This document shows, piece by piece, positions 1 to 8,727 of a stretch of 64,000 nucleotides of DNA. The DNA comes from Bacillus dicomae (GTDB taxonomy: Bacteria; Bacillota; Bacilli; Bacillales; Bacillaceae_G), in NCBI RefSeq assembly GCF_006494425.1, contig NZ_VHIV01000008.1, positions 1 through 64,000 of the forward strand. The letters run 5' to 3'. Below the pieces are notes generated by a model. That model was not told the origin of the DNA and searched no databases. It saw only the letters and a program-made list of their open reading frames with translations. Positions within the stretch are counted from its first letter, which is position 1. Every line of letters starts with the position of its first letter. The translations under genes were made by a program, and so were the position numbers.

Positions 1-110
1 TCATCAAGTTAAGAAAAGAAAATACCTCCAAAACGAAAAAATAACTCGTTTTCTGTAAAAAATAAACAAAATTTTCATTCTAGGGTGTTATAAAGGTCTT
101 AAGTTGATGG
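1..110. mobile_element. IS231-end-like short element (MITE-like), left copy
   Basis: This roughly 110-bp non-coding element is bounded by imperfect inverted ends: CATCAAGTTAAGA at 2-14 and TCTTAAGTTGATG at 97-109. These resemble the core of the IS231 (IS4 family) inverted repeat as I remember it (CCCATCAACTTAAG). There is no room for a transposase, so it would be a MITE or a relic. A similar element in the same orientation lies at 63663-63770. The outer left boundary may be cut by the window start. Identification rests on motif memory and not on a search. Confidence 0.45.
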
Positions 111-340
111 ATGTGTGGTACTATCCCTATTTGTAAACTTTTTAGACTAGCCTTTTATATACTATACTCATTCCATAGAAAAATCGTCCTACTTTAATAC
201 AATGTAAGTACGAGAACAATCATTTTTTACTTCTGAAAAAAAGATATCATTATTTCTCAACATCCAACATATGGAACTTCACTTCTAATAATGATAATAT
301 GAAGGTAACTTTCAGTTGTAATTCTCAATATGTCATTCCA

Positions 341-378
341 TTTAAAAGGTCCTGAACCCCAATCCAGGACCTTTTAAA
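341..378. terminator. Strong hairpin terminator in a gene-free stretch (110-817)
   Basis: A perfect 14-bp stem (TTTAAAAGGTCCTG at 341-354, complement at 365-378) flanks a 10-nt loop; A/T-rich flanks on both sides make it a possible bidirectional terminator. I see nothing else supportable between 110 and 817. It may end transcripts leaving the CPBP gene on the minus strand. Confidence 0.6.
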
Positions 379-817
379 CTATCCTCTACTATATCCATCC
401 TGATACTTTATTACTAAATTAGAGGTATTTATTTGAAAATTATCTTCTTAATCCTGCAAACTATAATGGCTGTATAAGAGCCCTAACTCCAATACCAGTA
501 TGTAAATAACTATAGATTAGTTTCTTTTAAAATGAATTACATCAATACATAACCTTTAAACAATAGTAGTATCTGCTACAGTTGCTCTCTTAAGCTCTAA
601 TACTAAATTTTAAAAAATATAAATACTTATAGATTTTTAAATAATTCAAGGCAAACTTGATAAATACAGACTGAACAAACAATTCATTTGAATAATGCCA
701 CAGTGTCACATATAGTTTCTATATTATTAGAAACAGAACTATCCTTTGTATAATAAAATGAAATCTGCCAAAAGATGATAGAACATTACAATGAAACCAA
801 AACATTTAATTTGTTTA

Positions 818-1270
818 TTAAGAATACAGAATGCTTGTGACAAAAAATACAAATGAGTTATATAAAATATGTGATAATATCGGTACTTTTAAATCTCCAG
901 TCTTTTCATAACTCCATGCATATAAACAACCATTTATAAAGTAAGGGAAGAAAAACCAATCAAAATGAACAGCTGCAAAAATCCCATTTGCAATAATAAT
1001 CGCTACTGTCCGATTAATTCGTTCGAACAATACTCCTAACCCTATAGGTAAAATCTTTCTGAAAATCCATTCTTCAATAATAGGAGCTAACAGAATTGGT
1101 ACGACTAAATAGAAAAAATTCAGTTCAATTTTTGTATTTACTTGCTCTGCACTTCCTGTATCAACTCCCAAATAACCTTTTAGGAAAGAAAAAACGAAAC
1201 TGGATACAATTGCGAATCCAGTTGCCATTATCGTCCATTTCCCTTTTTCTAATAATGCCTTTATGTTCAA
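818..1270 (-). CDS. CPBP-family intramembrane protease (Abi/CAAX-like)
   Basis: Predicted 150-residue membrane protein of the CPBP (CAAX protease and bacteriocin-processing) family, a glutamate intramembrane protease. The family motifs are visible: EEWIFR (EExxxR), then a His in the AAVHFDWFFF segment, and a final H...N segment (ILSHILYNSF). It has about four hydrophobic segments. I place the start at the TTG at 1270, because AAGGGGG lies 8 nt upstream; the longer GTG reading at 1291 would overlap that site. It is shorter than typical CPBP proteins (200-300 residues) but keeps the catalytic half. In other systems such proteins act in bacteriocin immunity or prenyl-protein processing; the substrate here is unknown. 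Confidence 0.75.
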   Translation of the reverse strand: MNIKALLEKGKWTIMATGFAIVSSFVFSFLKGYLGVDTGSAEQVNTKIELNFFYLVVPILLAPIIEEWIFRKILPIGLGVLFERINRTVAIIIANGIFAAVHFDWFFFPYFINGCLYAWSYEKTGDLKVPILSHILYNSFVFFVTSILYS

Positions 1271-1366
1271 TTCTCTTTCCCCCTTAGCCACGGCTGTTCT
1301 TCTTTATTTTTTGTCCTTATATAAAACTAATAAATTCCTAATTTAAAGACGTAAAATACCTTGCCA

Positions 1367-1651
1367 TCATATTAACCATAAAATAAAATGTACGAATAAA
1401 AGCCCCAGAAAAACGCATAATTGCACTCGAGCATGATATGTTCTTTCCCATGAAAAAATACGACATAACCATAACACATATGTATTGCCGTATAAGCACA
1501 TGATTCCTAGAGCAACTAAAGACTCTAAATAAGTAGGTTTAGGTGTCATAAAGCCCTTTAGACAAACTATAATAAAAAACCAAGAACACGTTCCAAAAAA
1601 TATTCCGAGATAAATTATAGACAATAAAAAAGTTTTTGTTGATGTTTTCAC
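1367..1651 (-). CDS. Small membrane protein, three predicted TM helices
   Basis: A 94-residue protein that I do not recognise. It contains three hydrophobic stretches: near the N-terminus (FLLSIIYLGIFFGTCSWFFIIV), in the middle (SLVALGIMCLYGNTYVLWL) and at the C-terminus (LCVFLGLLFVHFILWLI). It starts with GTG at 1651, preceded by AAAGGGGGG, a strong ribosome binding site. It lies in the same orientation just upstream of the CPBP protease gene, with a gap of about 100 bp, so the two may be co-transcribed. No functional motif is visible. Confidence 0.6.
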   Translation of the reverse strand: MKTSTKTFLLSIIYLGIFFGTCSWFFIIVCLKGFMTPKPTYLESLVALGIMCLYGNTYVLWLCRIFSWERTYHARVQLCVFLGLLFVHFILWLI

Positions 1652-1811
1652 TATTTCCCCCCTTTACAGTTGATTAGAGAAAATACAACACTGAATCCAT
1701 TTTTGATGATTATTAAAAACAGTTCTAAATGAATGTCTTTCATATTTCGGGCATTTCAATACTATGCCTCTCTAATTCTATAGTCTTAATATTTTTTAGC
1801 GAAGAATCATT

Positions 1812-3962
1812 TTACTTTTTATATTTTCCAGTAAATTCAAACGTAATCTTTCCGCTGGAATCAAGCTTCAGATACGCATCAAATTCTTTTCCTGATTTCC
1901 CTTTCATCCCTTTAATTAATCCTGTCTTCTTACCCGCTAATAATTTCTTCACGTTTGCTTCGCTTATTTTCTTTGTTAAAAATTCGCTTGGAAGAGAGAA
2001 CTTGCAACCTTCCTTATAACCTTTACAACCGTAAAATGTCTTGCGATTCGCTATGTCTTTTCCACATTTCGGGCATTTCCCTACGGAATCCTTTGTTTTC
2101 ATTTCTTGTACTTTGCTATCTATTTGAAGCTGACCAATTGACTTCGTAGCGTTGACGATCAACTGCTTCGTGAATTCTCCTGTCTTCGCAACAAATATCT
2201 CTTTAGAGCCTTGTTTCTTCCCGATTTTCCGCAAATACCCTTCCCATTGCGCTGTCATTTCGGGCTTCGCTAATAACGTGCCGTCCACGGCTTCGCAAAG
2301 AATTTCACCTTTCGGTGTAACAGTCACTTTATTCTTTTTCACTTCTATATATTCTTGTTTTTTGAGCGTTTCAATGATGCCAGCTCGTGTTGCTTCCGTA
2401 CCAAGTCCCTCTACTTCTTTTAGGATACTTTTACTCTCTTCATCCTCAACTGAAGCACCGCACGTTTTCATTAATGTAATAAGTTGTCCCTCTGTATAAG
2501 GATTTGGTGGTGTTGTGATACCTTCTTTTGTCTGTATCTTTCCTTGTACAAGTTCGCCTTTTTGAACAACAGGAAGGAGGGATTCCCTGTCTTCGCTCTC
2601 TTCTTCGCTAGGCTGATCCCCTTTATATAGTTCTTTCCATCCTAACGCTTTTTCTGCTTTTCCTTTTGTTGTAAATTCTAATCCATTCATATCTGTTGTA
2701 ATAATCGTTTCCTCGTATTCATAAGGCGCATGGAACATACCTAGTACACTCTTTAACACTTCCATATACAAGTTGCGCTGCTTGTCTGTTAATTGATCTA
2801 CCTTTTGTTTCGAAGGAACATTTTTAGTCGCTATAACGGCATAGTGCTCCTGTACTTTTTGATTATCAACATAGCGTTTATTCGGCTCTAATGATTTTGG
2901 TTGGAAGGATACTCCTATAATAGATTGATATCCCTCTAAGTTTCGTACCAAATAAGCGAATTCATTTTCTGTAATGTAATTACAGTCTGTTCGTGGATAT
3001 GTTAGGAGTCTTGCTTCATATAGTTCTTGAACAATTTTCAGCGTATCAGCAGGTGAATACTTGTACTTTTTATTCGCTAAAGCCTGTAAGGAAGAAAGAG
3101 AGAACAACTTTGGCGCTTCTTGTTTCTTCGGTTTTACTTCCACGGATTGTACTGCGCCTTGCTGATTCCCTCCTTCAGACAGCTGATGTTTCTTCAGTAG
3201 CAATGCCACTTCATTTTTTGTTTGGAATCGCTCTTTGTATCTTCCCTTATATGTTCCATTCATGCCTTTAAATTGCCCTTCTAATTCAAAGAAAGGGGAT
3301 GGCTTAAAGTTTTTAATGTCCTGCTGCCGTTGATTAATGAGACATAAAACAGGTGTCTGAACACGCCCTACGCTGTAAACACCTTGTACACCTTTTTGGC
3401 GTAATAGCAGCGTATATAATCGACTTGCATTCATACCAATTGCCCAATCACTAATTTGACGAGCTTGTGCTTCAGCAAACATGCTCTCAAACTCCGCACC
3501 TTCCTTCAGGTTCTGGAATCCCTTTTTAATTTCATCCGCTTCTAAGCTGTTGATCCAAAGGCGTTTCATTTTTTTAGAAGAACAGCCCGCTTCTTGAATG
3601 ATTAAACGTGCGATTGCTTCGCCCTCTCTATCAATATCGGTTGCGATTGTAATACAATCTGCTTCCTTCATTAATTTCTTTACAATGTTGAACTGCTTTC
3701 TTTTATCAGCGGACACTTTATATTCGTAGCGCTCTGGTAAAATTGGCAATTGTGACATATCCCATTTTTCCCACTCTACTTTATAATCTTGTGGTGCTTT
3801 CAGTTCAACTAAATGTCCGTATCCCCATGTAATATTCGCTCCATTCGGCATTAAGGAACAAGGCGCAATAGAAAAGTATCCATCTTTCTTCTCTACTTTC
3901 GGGAATACTTCCGTGTATGCTTTTGCTTGTGATGGTTTCTCCGCAATAATTAATGTATTCAC
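1812..3962 (-). CDS. topB: DNA topoisomerase III (type IA), plasmid type
   Basis: A 716-residue type IA topoisomerase that relaxes or decatenates DNA through a 5'-phosphotyrosine intermediate. The N-terminus carries the Toprim signature (LIIAEKPSQAKAY) with the acidic cluster IATDIDREGEAIA near residue 105. The catalytic tyrosine is in LLTYPRTDCNYI near residue 320. The C-terminus ends in a zinc-ribbon-like segment (CPKCG...YGCKGYKEGCKF). The length fits TopB. Start is GTG at 3962 behind GAGAGG. Topoisomerase III genes are common near the transfer regions of large Gram-positive conjugative plasmids, where they may help replication or resolve transferred DNA. The gene lies downstream of the transfer genes in the same orientation. 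Confidence 0.95.
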   Translation of the reverse strand: MNTLIIAEKPSQAKAYTEVFPKVEKKDGYFSIAPCSLMPNGANITWGYGHLVELKAPQDYKVEWEKWDMSQLPILPERYEYKVSADKRKQFNIVKKLMKEADCITIATDIDREGEAIARLIIQEAGCSSKKMKRLWINSLEADEIKKGFQNLKEGAEFESMFAEAQARQISDWAIGMNASRLYTLLLRQKGVQGVYSVGRVQTPVLCLINQRQQDIKNFKPSPFFELEGQFKGMNGTYKGRYKERFQTKNEVALLLKKHQLSEGGNQQGAVQSVEVKPKKQEAPKLFSLSSLQALANKKYKYSPADTLKIVQELYEARLLTYPRTDCNYITENEFAYLVRNLEGYQSIIGVSFQPKSLEPNKRYVDNQKVQEHYAVIATKNVPSKQKVDQLTDKQRNLYMEVLKSVLGMFHAPYEYEETIITTDMNGLEFTTKGKAEKALGWKELYKGDQPSEEESEDRESLLPVVQKGELVQGKIQTKEGITTPPNPYTEGQLITLMKTCGASVEDEESKSILKEVEGLGTEATRAGIIETLKKQEYIEVKKNKVTVTPKGEILCEAVDGTLLAKPEMTAQWEGYLRKIGKKQGSKEIFVAKTGEFTKQLIVNATKSIGQLQIDSKVQEMKTKDSVGKCPKCGKDIANRKTFYGCKGYKEGCKFSLPSEFLTKKISEANVKKLLAGKKTGLIKGMKGKSGKEFDAYLKLDSSGKITFEFTGKYKK

Positions 3963-4044
3963 GTGTATTATTTCCTCTCCGTTACAGAATTTTAAAATAT
4001 TAAAAGGAGTAACACAGCGCTATACTCCCTACAATCATATAAAA

Positions 4045-4075
4045 GAAAAGCGACATATCGCTATGTCGCCTTTTT
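4045..4075. terminator. Hairpin terminator upstream of topB; rest of 3963-4387 empty
   Basis: An 8-bp stem (GCGACATA at 4050-4057, TATGTCGC at 4062-4069) with a TCGC loop is flanked by A-rich and T-rich tracts, so it can work in both directions. It insulates topB from the toxin-antitoxin locus. The remaining AT-rich sequence between 4080 and 4387 shows no convincing ORF. Confidence 0.6.
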
Positions 4076-4387
4076 AACACTTCTCATTTATTCATGATTA
4101 TTAACTACTTCAATTCTTTCTAAGAAAAAGAGAAACCCCCTACGCGGAAAGAATAGAAATAAAATACAAAATAATTATTATCATTGGATACTTTGTATTT
4201 CATTTTAAATTTTCGTTTTTTCTAAATATCAAATTTAAAACCCAAGAAGCAAAAAATACCTAAATGTATTATCCTTAATATATAATTATATAAATTTAAA
4301 AATAATTTTACCTATAGCAAGATCAATAAAAACTAGGTAAAACATTGTTACTTGTTAATTTTTATTTCATTTCTTATTTAAATTAAA

Positions 4388-4415
4388 TAAAAAAAACGAC
4401 ATATCACTTTATGTC
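4388..4415 (-). terminator. Terminator after the type III toxin gene
   Basis: On the minus strand, just after the toxin stop codon, a GACATA/TATGTC stem (4398-4415) is followed by a run of eight T residues, the form of a Rho-independent terminator. Confidence 0.65.
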
Positions 4416-4423
4416 ATCCCTTC

Positions 4424-5203
4424 CTATCTCTCGCGCCCCATTTGGCGCATATAGGCTAGTCTTCTTGCTCGCTTCTTCTGTTCATCTCGATTTTCGTCCT
4501 GATCCTGATCCTTCGTTTTCTTTTGAACCTTTACTTCATCTTGTTTTCCTGGGGTTTCTTGAACTCCTGCTCTATTTATTACTGCTACTTTCTCTCGCAT
4601 CTTTACCTTATTTTGTTCTCCTGTCCCTTCTTGAACTCCCACTTTATCCTGTACTGCTACTTTCTCCCTAATCTTTACTTTATTTTGTTCCACTGTTGCA
4701 TCTTGGATTTCTTTTTTATTTTTTCCCTTCGTTTTTTCTAACTTTTTTACTACCTCAAGTTCTTGATTAAAGTTTAATAATGTAGAGTTTTTAAATCTGC
4801 CTAATTTATGAGCTATTCCTTTTCTTGATTCACGAATATAATCTTTTAAATATAAACTGAATCCCTTTTTAATTGTTTCATAATTCGCTTGAACATAATC
4901 ATATTGCTCTTTATCTAAATGTGAACGCTTTTTTATATACGACTCATCTGGTAATAATAATGCATGAGAATAATCAATTCCTGCATTTGCCGATTTACTG
5001 GAGGGTGCATGAAATCCATTAGGATGATTCAGATTCGACCTTAATGGTAGTAGGAAATCCTTTTCTGATACTCTTACTTTTACATACACATAAGGTCTTT
5101 TCACCTGTTTTAAAATGTTACCATCATCCAACATATTTATGAAATGACTGTTTTCTTCAAAGTATTTTCTGTTTAAATGTACAATCTCTAATTTTTTAGT
5201 CAT
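4424..5203 (-). CDS. ToxN/AbiQ/TenpN-like endoribonuclease toxin of a type III toxin-antitoxin system, with a repetitive C-terminal extension
   Basis: A 259-residue protein. Residues 1 to about 135 match the type III toxin fold as I know it from the TenpN/AbiQ branch: a RPYVYVKVRV strand, the pattern LPLRSNLNHPNGF, and GIDYSHALLLPDESYI, followed by a helical KKGFSLYLKDYI segment. These toxins are endoribonucleases held inactive by a repeat RNA. The upstream arrangement is diagnostic: promoter, tandem repeats, terminator, toxin. The start is ATG at 5203 behind GAAGGGG; the longer reading to 5290 would run through the terminator and into the repeats. Odd feature: residues of about 170-259 form a charged extension with three degenerate units of about 24 residues (EQNKVKIREKVAVQDKVGVQ, EQNKVKMREKVAVINRAGVQ, KQDEVKVQKK), which roughly doubles the usual size. 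The extension has no equivalent in toxins I know. Confidence 0.8.
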   Translation of the reverse strand: MTKKLEIVHLNRKYFEENSHFINMLDDGNILKQVKRPYVYVKVRVSEKDFLLPLRSNLNHPNGFHAPSSKSANAGIDYSHALLLPDESYIKKRSHLDKEQYDYVQANYETIKKGFSLYLKDYIRESRKGIAHKLGRFKNSTLLNFNQELEVVKKLEKTKGKNKKEIQDATVEQNKVKIREKVAVQDKVGVQEGTGEQNKVKMREKVAVINRAGVQETPGKQDEVKVQKKTKDQDQDENRDEQKKRARRLAYMRQMGRER

Positions 5204-5226
5204 TAAAATTTTCCCCTTCAATAGAA

Positions 5227-5251
5227 AAAGGCGACCAATATGGTCGCCTTT
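5227..5251 (-). terminator. Internal terminator between antitoxin repeats and toxin gene
   Basis: A perfect 11-bp stem (AAAGGCGACCA / TGGTCGCCTTT) with a 3-nt ATA loop is followed on the minus strand by TTTTTC. In type III toxin-antitoxin loci a terminator in this position keeps antitoxin RNA in excess and lets limited read-through make toxin. Confidence 0.85.
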
Positions 5252-5279
5252 CAACTTTAATAAATCAAATTTAAACATC

Positions 5280-5400
5280 GTTCTTTTCATTTATATCATT
5301 ACGGAGGTGAACGAGTAAAAGAACTCCGCTGAATATGTGTCTGTTCTTTTCATTTATATCATTACGGAGGTGAACCAGAAAAGAACTCCGCTGAATTACA
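5280..5400 (-). ncRNA. Type III antitoxin RNA: two 63-nt tandem repeats with H-type pseudoknot potential
   Basis: The segment at 5280-5312 repeats exactly at 5343-5375 (period 63 nt), and the downstream part GAACTCCGCTGAAT also recurs with one indel. In each unit four elements lie in the order GTTCTTTT, CGGAG, AAAAGAAC, CTCCG, so the two complementary pairs interleave, which is the definition of an H-type pseudoknot. This holds on either strand. The repeats lie directly upstream of the toxin and its terminator on the minus strand. ToxI-like RNAs bind and inhibit their toxin as pseudoknots, one per toxin. The period is longer than the 34-36 nt of the classic ToxI repeats. Confidence 0.8.
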
Positions 5401-5406
5401 ATACCT

Positions 5407-5435
5407 ATTTTATACTATTTCCACCTAATTATCAA
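5407..5435 (-). promoter_or_regulatory. Promoter of the antitoxin-toxin locus
   Basis: On the minus strand a -35 box TTGATA (5435-5430) and a -10 box TAAAAT (5412-5407) are separated by 17 bp, each close to the sigma-A consensus. Transcription would begin just before the first repeat. Between 5440 and 5664 I see nothing else supportable. Confidence 0.6.
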
Positions 5436-5664
5436 TACTTTTTTTGGTAACTTTTTCTTTTTATACATATCATCTTTCCATTTTTTATCTGTAGCAAATA
5501 GGGATCCTTTCCCTCTATTTAGCTCTTGAATAGAGTTTATAATATCCCTATTTATTTTCAATTGTATAGTGATATTTTTTCTACAAAATTAATAAAAGTT
5601 TAATGAATAAAACCTTTAATTTCTTCAAAAAATAAACCCATATATCCTATAGAAACAGAAAAAG

Positions 5665-6168
5665 CTAAAAGCTTATTATTCCATATGAGGCAAGCTCATA
5701 AATAATTACAAGCGTACTAATTATTAAAATTAGTTTTTCTGCTAGTCCATCGTAACTATAGTAAATAACATAAAATCCACTCTGAAATTTTTTATTCGAA
5801 ATTGGCAATAACCACTTGATTCCCTTTTTAGAAAAGCTATCTTCTACTAAATGTAGAAAATAGCCAGCTAATATGCACATACCATTAGTAAATGATAACG
5901 GTGTCATCCCTACTGCAAATAAAATAGGAATCAGCACAAGCACTAAACCAAATAGTGAATGCGTGATTCCCCTATGTCCAAATACTGTATTCATTAAGTC
6001 TGACACTCCACGAGTTCTTCGGCCAATCCATGAATGCTGTTCATCTATATCAGGCAACAAAGCACCCAAACCGACTGCAATAACATTACCAACTGTGAGA
6101 TTTCCTGTTTGCGCTAAAACTGGTAGAGCGACCGCTAGACTTGTCGTAAGGTGGGTTTTATACTTCAT
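5665..6168 (-). CDS. YdjM-like metal-dependent membrane hydrolase, copy 2
   Basis: A 167-residue member of the YdjM (LexA-binding inner membrane-associated putative hydrolase) family. Conserved metal-ligand motifs are visible: KTHLTTS near the N-terminus, ALLPDIDE near residue 37, GHRGITHS near residue 65 and a later H...EDSFSKKG...LLP block, with three or four TM helices. I chose the ATG at 6168, with GGAGG 7 nt upstream; this makes the N-terminus (MKYKTHLTTS) match that of its neighbour. It is a tandem paralogue of the next gene. The biochemical substrate of the family is not settled; in E. coli ydjM is SOS-induced. Confidence 0.8.
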   Translation of the reverse strand: MKYKTHLTTSLAVALPVLAQTGNLTVGNVIAVGLGALLPDIDEQHSWIGRRTRGVSDLMNTVFGHRGITHSLFGLVLVLIPILFAVGMTPLSFTNGMCILAGYFLHLVEDSFSKKGIKWLLPISNKKFQSGFYVIYYSYDGLAEKLILIISTLVIIYELASYGIISF

Positions 6169-6197
6169 ATCCTGCATCCTCCACTATAACTTTTTAC

Positions 6198-6800
6198 TCA
6201 TACGTTCATCTGCTCCATAAAACTATTTATTAATGACGATATAATTTTTTCTATCCATGAAATCATAACATTAACAATATCTATTAACGCCCGATCTCCA
6301 AAACTCGGCATACCATATAAATAAAATTCAAAAAACATTATAAAAGCGCTTAATAGTAAAATTATATCTTCCGCTATACTGTTATAGCTGTAGTAAATAA
6401 CATTAAAACCACTTTGAAAACTTTTATCTGATAAAGGTAATAGCCACTTTATCCCCTTCTTAGAAAAGCTATCTTCTATCAAATGTAGAAAATAACCCGC
6501 TATTAAACAACTTCCGTTAGTCAAGGAAAACGATGTTAGTGTTACCAACAAAAGTACAGGAATCATTGTAAGTATGACTCCTAAAAGTGAATGTGTAATC
6601 CCTCTATGTCCAAAATACATATGAATCAAATCTGATATTCCTCTCGTTCTCCGTCCGATCCAAGAACGAGGTTCATCTATATCAGGTAACAATGAGCCAA
6701 AAGCAACTGCAGCAACATTTACCATGGTAAAATTTCCCGTTGTCACCAATACAGGCAAACAAACTGAAAGGCTTGTTGTAAGATGAGTTGTATACTTCAT
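6198..6800 (-). CDS. YdjM-like metal-dependent membrane hydrolase, copy 1
   Basis: A 200-residue paralogue of the protein at 5665-6168, matching it across almost the whole length (MKYTTHLTTS, SLLPDIDE, GHRGITHS, LHLIEDSFSKKGIKWLLP). It carries about 35 extra C-terminal residues with an amphipathic helix. The two genes are 29 bp apart in one orientation, a clear tandem duplication. The ribosome binding site is weak (GTGGTG). The membrane position follows from four hydrophobic segments. The link to plasmid biology is not known. Confidence 0.8.
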   Translation of the reverse strand: MKYTTHLTTSLSVCLPVLVTTGNFTMVNVAAVAFGSLLPDIDEPRSWIGRRTRGISDLIHMYFGHRGITHSLLGVILTMIPVLLLVTLTSFSLTNGSCLIAGYFLHLIEDSFSKKGIKWLLPLSDKSFQSGFNVIYYSYNSIAEDIILLLSAFIMFFEFYLYGMPSFGDRALIDIVNVMISWIEKIISSLINSFMEQMNV

Positions 6801-6878
6801 TTATTACACCACTTTCGTTTAACTAATACTCACATCTACCCATTTGTTTTATTACATACTGGCTTTTAATCTGTGCTC

Positions 6879-7025
6879 TTATTTGTTGTTGAATTTTTTT
6901 AGTTCTTTCACTCCGTCATTTCTACCAAGATACTTCTTTGTACCTCTAAGGTTGATTAGTAACTCCTTCACAATCTCTACTCCTTTTCCATTCCTCACCT
7001 TTTCTACTGTTTTAACGAATTCCAT
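6879..7025 (-). CDS. Small basic ORF, possible truncated gene
   Basis: A 48-residue open frame (MEFVKTVEKV...LKKFNNK), rich in Lys and Glu, fills the gap between two larger minus-strand genes. The frame stays open about 10 codons further upstream (to about 7060) without a good start codon, beside a TTAA-type direct repeat (7067-7080). It could therefore be the 3' remnant of a longer gene. A GAAG sequence 8 nt before the ATG is only a weak ribosome binding site. I do not recognise it. Confidence 0.35.
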   Translation of the reverse strand: MEFVKTVEKVRNGKGVEIVKELLINLRGTKKYLGRNDGVKELKKFNNK

Positions 7026-7096
7026 ACGGTATACTTCAGATGTTTTTTCATCTCTACAATCATTAATTAATTAATTAATTTACCTTCAGGAATAAT

Positions 7097-7645
7097 TTAA
7101 ATCTCACCATCTTCAATTTTCTTTTCTTCAATATATTGAATTGGTCGAAGAGCTTTCTTCTCGACCTCCTCATATCCGATAGATGTATAAAATACATTCC
7201 CCTCGTCAATATCTCTTTGATCAACCTTTTCGGAGGCAATATAACCGTAACCTTCTTTATAGAACACTATCTCTTTATGCTGTAATGGATTTCCCGTAAC
7301 TGCACAATATATTACTTCCTCTTTGTTAATAGGATATAGTCCTAAATACTCAATATCATTATTCAGTATTTCTTTATGAGATTCAAAAATAGAAGAATTG
7401 ATTTGGTTGACAACCTCGGATACAGAATTATCAAAAATACAATGTTTATTACAGTCTTTCGCATACTCAATAAAACATTTCATTTTTATATATTGATGTT
7501 GATCTAATGAGACTTTTAGAACAGAGAGATCTAACAACCTTTCTTCGCTTAAGCATATTTTGTAATGCGTTTCAAAATTCTTTGTAATTATATCTAAATC
7601 CTGTTGTTCTTGAATTCGGGTTAGAATATCGGTATTATTATTCAC
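7097..7645 (-). CDS. Unrecognised 182-residue soluble protein
   Basis: An acidic protein of 182 residues without predicted membrane segments or signal peptide. It starts with GTG at 7645 behind AAAGGGG. Two cysteine and histidine-containing patches are visible (CNKHCIFDNS and YCAVTGNPLQHKEI), the second looking like a small beta-hairpin unit. No family is recognised. It lies in the transfer operon's orientation and could be an accessory gene of that operon. About 220 bp separate it from the next upstream gene. Confidence 0.55.
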   Translation of the reverse strand: MNNNTDILTRIQEQQDLDIITKNFETHYKICLSEERLLDLSVLKVSLDQHQYIKMKCFIEYAKDCNKHCIFDNSVSEVVNQINSSIFESHKEILNNDIEYLGLYPINKEEVIYCAVTGNPLQHKEIVFYKEGYGYIASEKVDQRDIDEGNVFYTSIGYEEVEKKALRPIQYIEEKKIEDGEI

Positions 7646-7869
7646 TTTCTTTACCCCTTTATAAATATAGTTCCTAATAAAAGCACAAATAATAATTCAA
7701 AATTGTTCATTATAGAACTAAAACTAAGACAACTAGTGCCCATCTTCTTTAAAGTAAAAAAGATTCCCTTTTTGACTTATTAAAATTCTTACTTAGAGAA
7801 ACCTTTTACTGATTTATATATGCCCGTATACGTTCGATATATTTCCCAAACACTCAATCCTATTATTTT

Positions 7870-8727
7870 TTATATAGTTTTTTTCTTTTCATTAAGTAGT
7901 TTAATTTTTTCATGCTTCATTTTTATATCATTTTTTATTAGCTCAATTTCCTTATTATTATTATTTACTGTTGCTGTATTTGAGTTAATCGTATTTTGTG
8001 TTTTAGCTTTTTCTGCTTCTGTTTGATACTCCATATCTTTTTTCAATTGATTATTTTTAATTTCTAGCTGCTTATTAGCAATATTTTTATCTCTAATTTT
8101 TTGTTCTAAATCTTTAATTTCTTTTTCACTATCTTTTTGTAAAAGTGTAAGATACTCTTTCTCATAAAAATCTTTTGACTCTTCTTTTAATGAATTGTTT
8201 TTCAATTTATCTTTTTCTACGATGTACGTTTTAAAACTACTATCTTTAATATCCTCAGCATCTGATTGTAATTCTGGATGGATATATTCAGGTTTAACCA
8301 TTGAAGATACAACACCAAACCCTTCCGGTATGTTCTTACTAATGACAATGATATAGTCATCACTTGCACGATAAACTTTTGTTTTCACATCATCTTGTTT
8401 CTGCTTAATGTACTTATTCTCTACTTTATATTTCATATTACTTAAAATTTGCGTATCATTTTCTGACTTTAATTGATAATCAATTCGTAGCGTTTGATTT
8501 GCTGGGTTGTATTCTTTCTTGGCAACAGAGATTTTAACTGTAGGCGATAACATTTGATAGTCGCCTAACTTTAACTCTTCAAATTTATATGTAGCACCAC
8601 TAAAGACCGGTGAAATACAAAGTACAAAAAACATCGTTATAAAACTTCCAAGCGTTAACAGGTAAGCTTTTCTTTTAGCATTTGCAGCCTTTCTTTGTCC
8701 CTTTTTCTTATTAAATATCAAATGCAT
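7870..8727 (-). CDS. Membrane-anchored protein with extracellular domain and C-terminal coiled coil
   Basis: A 285-residue protein with a basic N-terminus (NKKKGQRKAANAKRK), one TM segment (residues of about 24-44) and an ectodomain likely to be beta-rich (residues 45-170). This is followed by a long charged coiled coil (residues about 190-285; EKEIKDLEQKIRDKN...). The start is ATG at 8727 behind AAGGGAGAA, overlapping the end of the next upstream gene by 10 bp. The topology suits an accessory protein of a cell-envelope-spanning transfer machine, but I do not recognise the family. Confidence 0.6.
   Translation of the reverse strand: MHLIFNKKKGQRKAANAKRKAYLLTLGSFITMFFVLCISPVFSGATYKFEELKLGDYQMLSPTVKISVAKKEYNPANQTLRIDYQLKSENDTQILSNMKYKVENKYIKQKQDDVKTKVYRASDDYIIVISKNIPEGFGVVSSMVKPEYIHPELQSDAEDIKDSSFKTYIVEKDKLKNNSLKEESKDFYEKEYLTLLQKDSEKEIKDLEQKIRDKNIANKQLEIKNNQLKKDMEYQTEAEKAKTQNTINSNTATVNNNNKEIELIKNDIKMKHEKIKLLNEKKKTI

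Noticed and set aside
5204-5290. N-terminal extension of the toxin to 5290
   Set aside because: It would read through the terminator hairpin and into the antitoxin repeat; ATG 5203 has its own GAAGGGG site.
5280-5400. CRISPR or plasmid iterons in the 63-nt repeats
   Set aside because: Only two copies exist, and the pseudoknot pairing together with promoter, terminator and toxin gene fits a type III antitoxin better.
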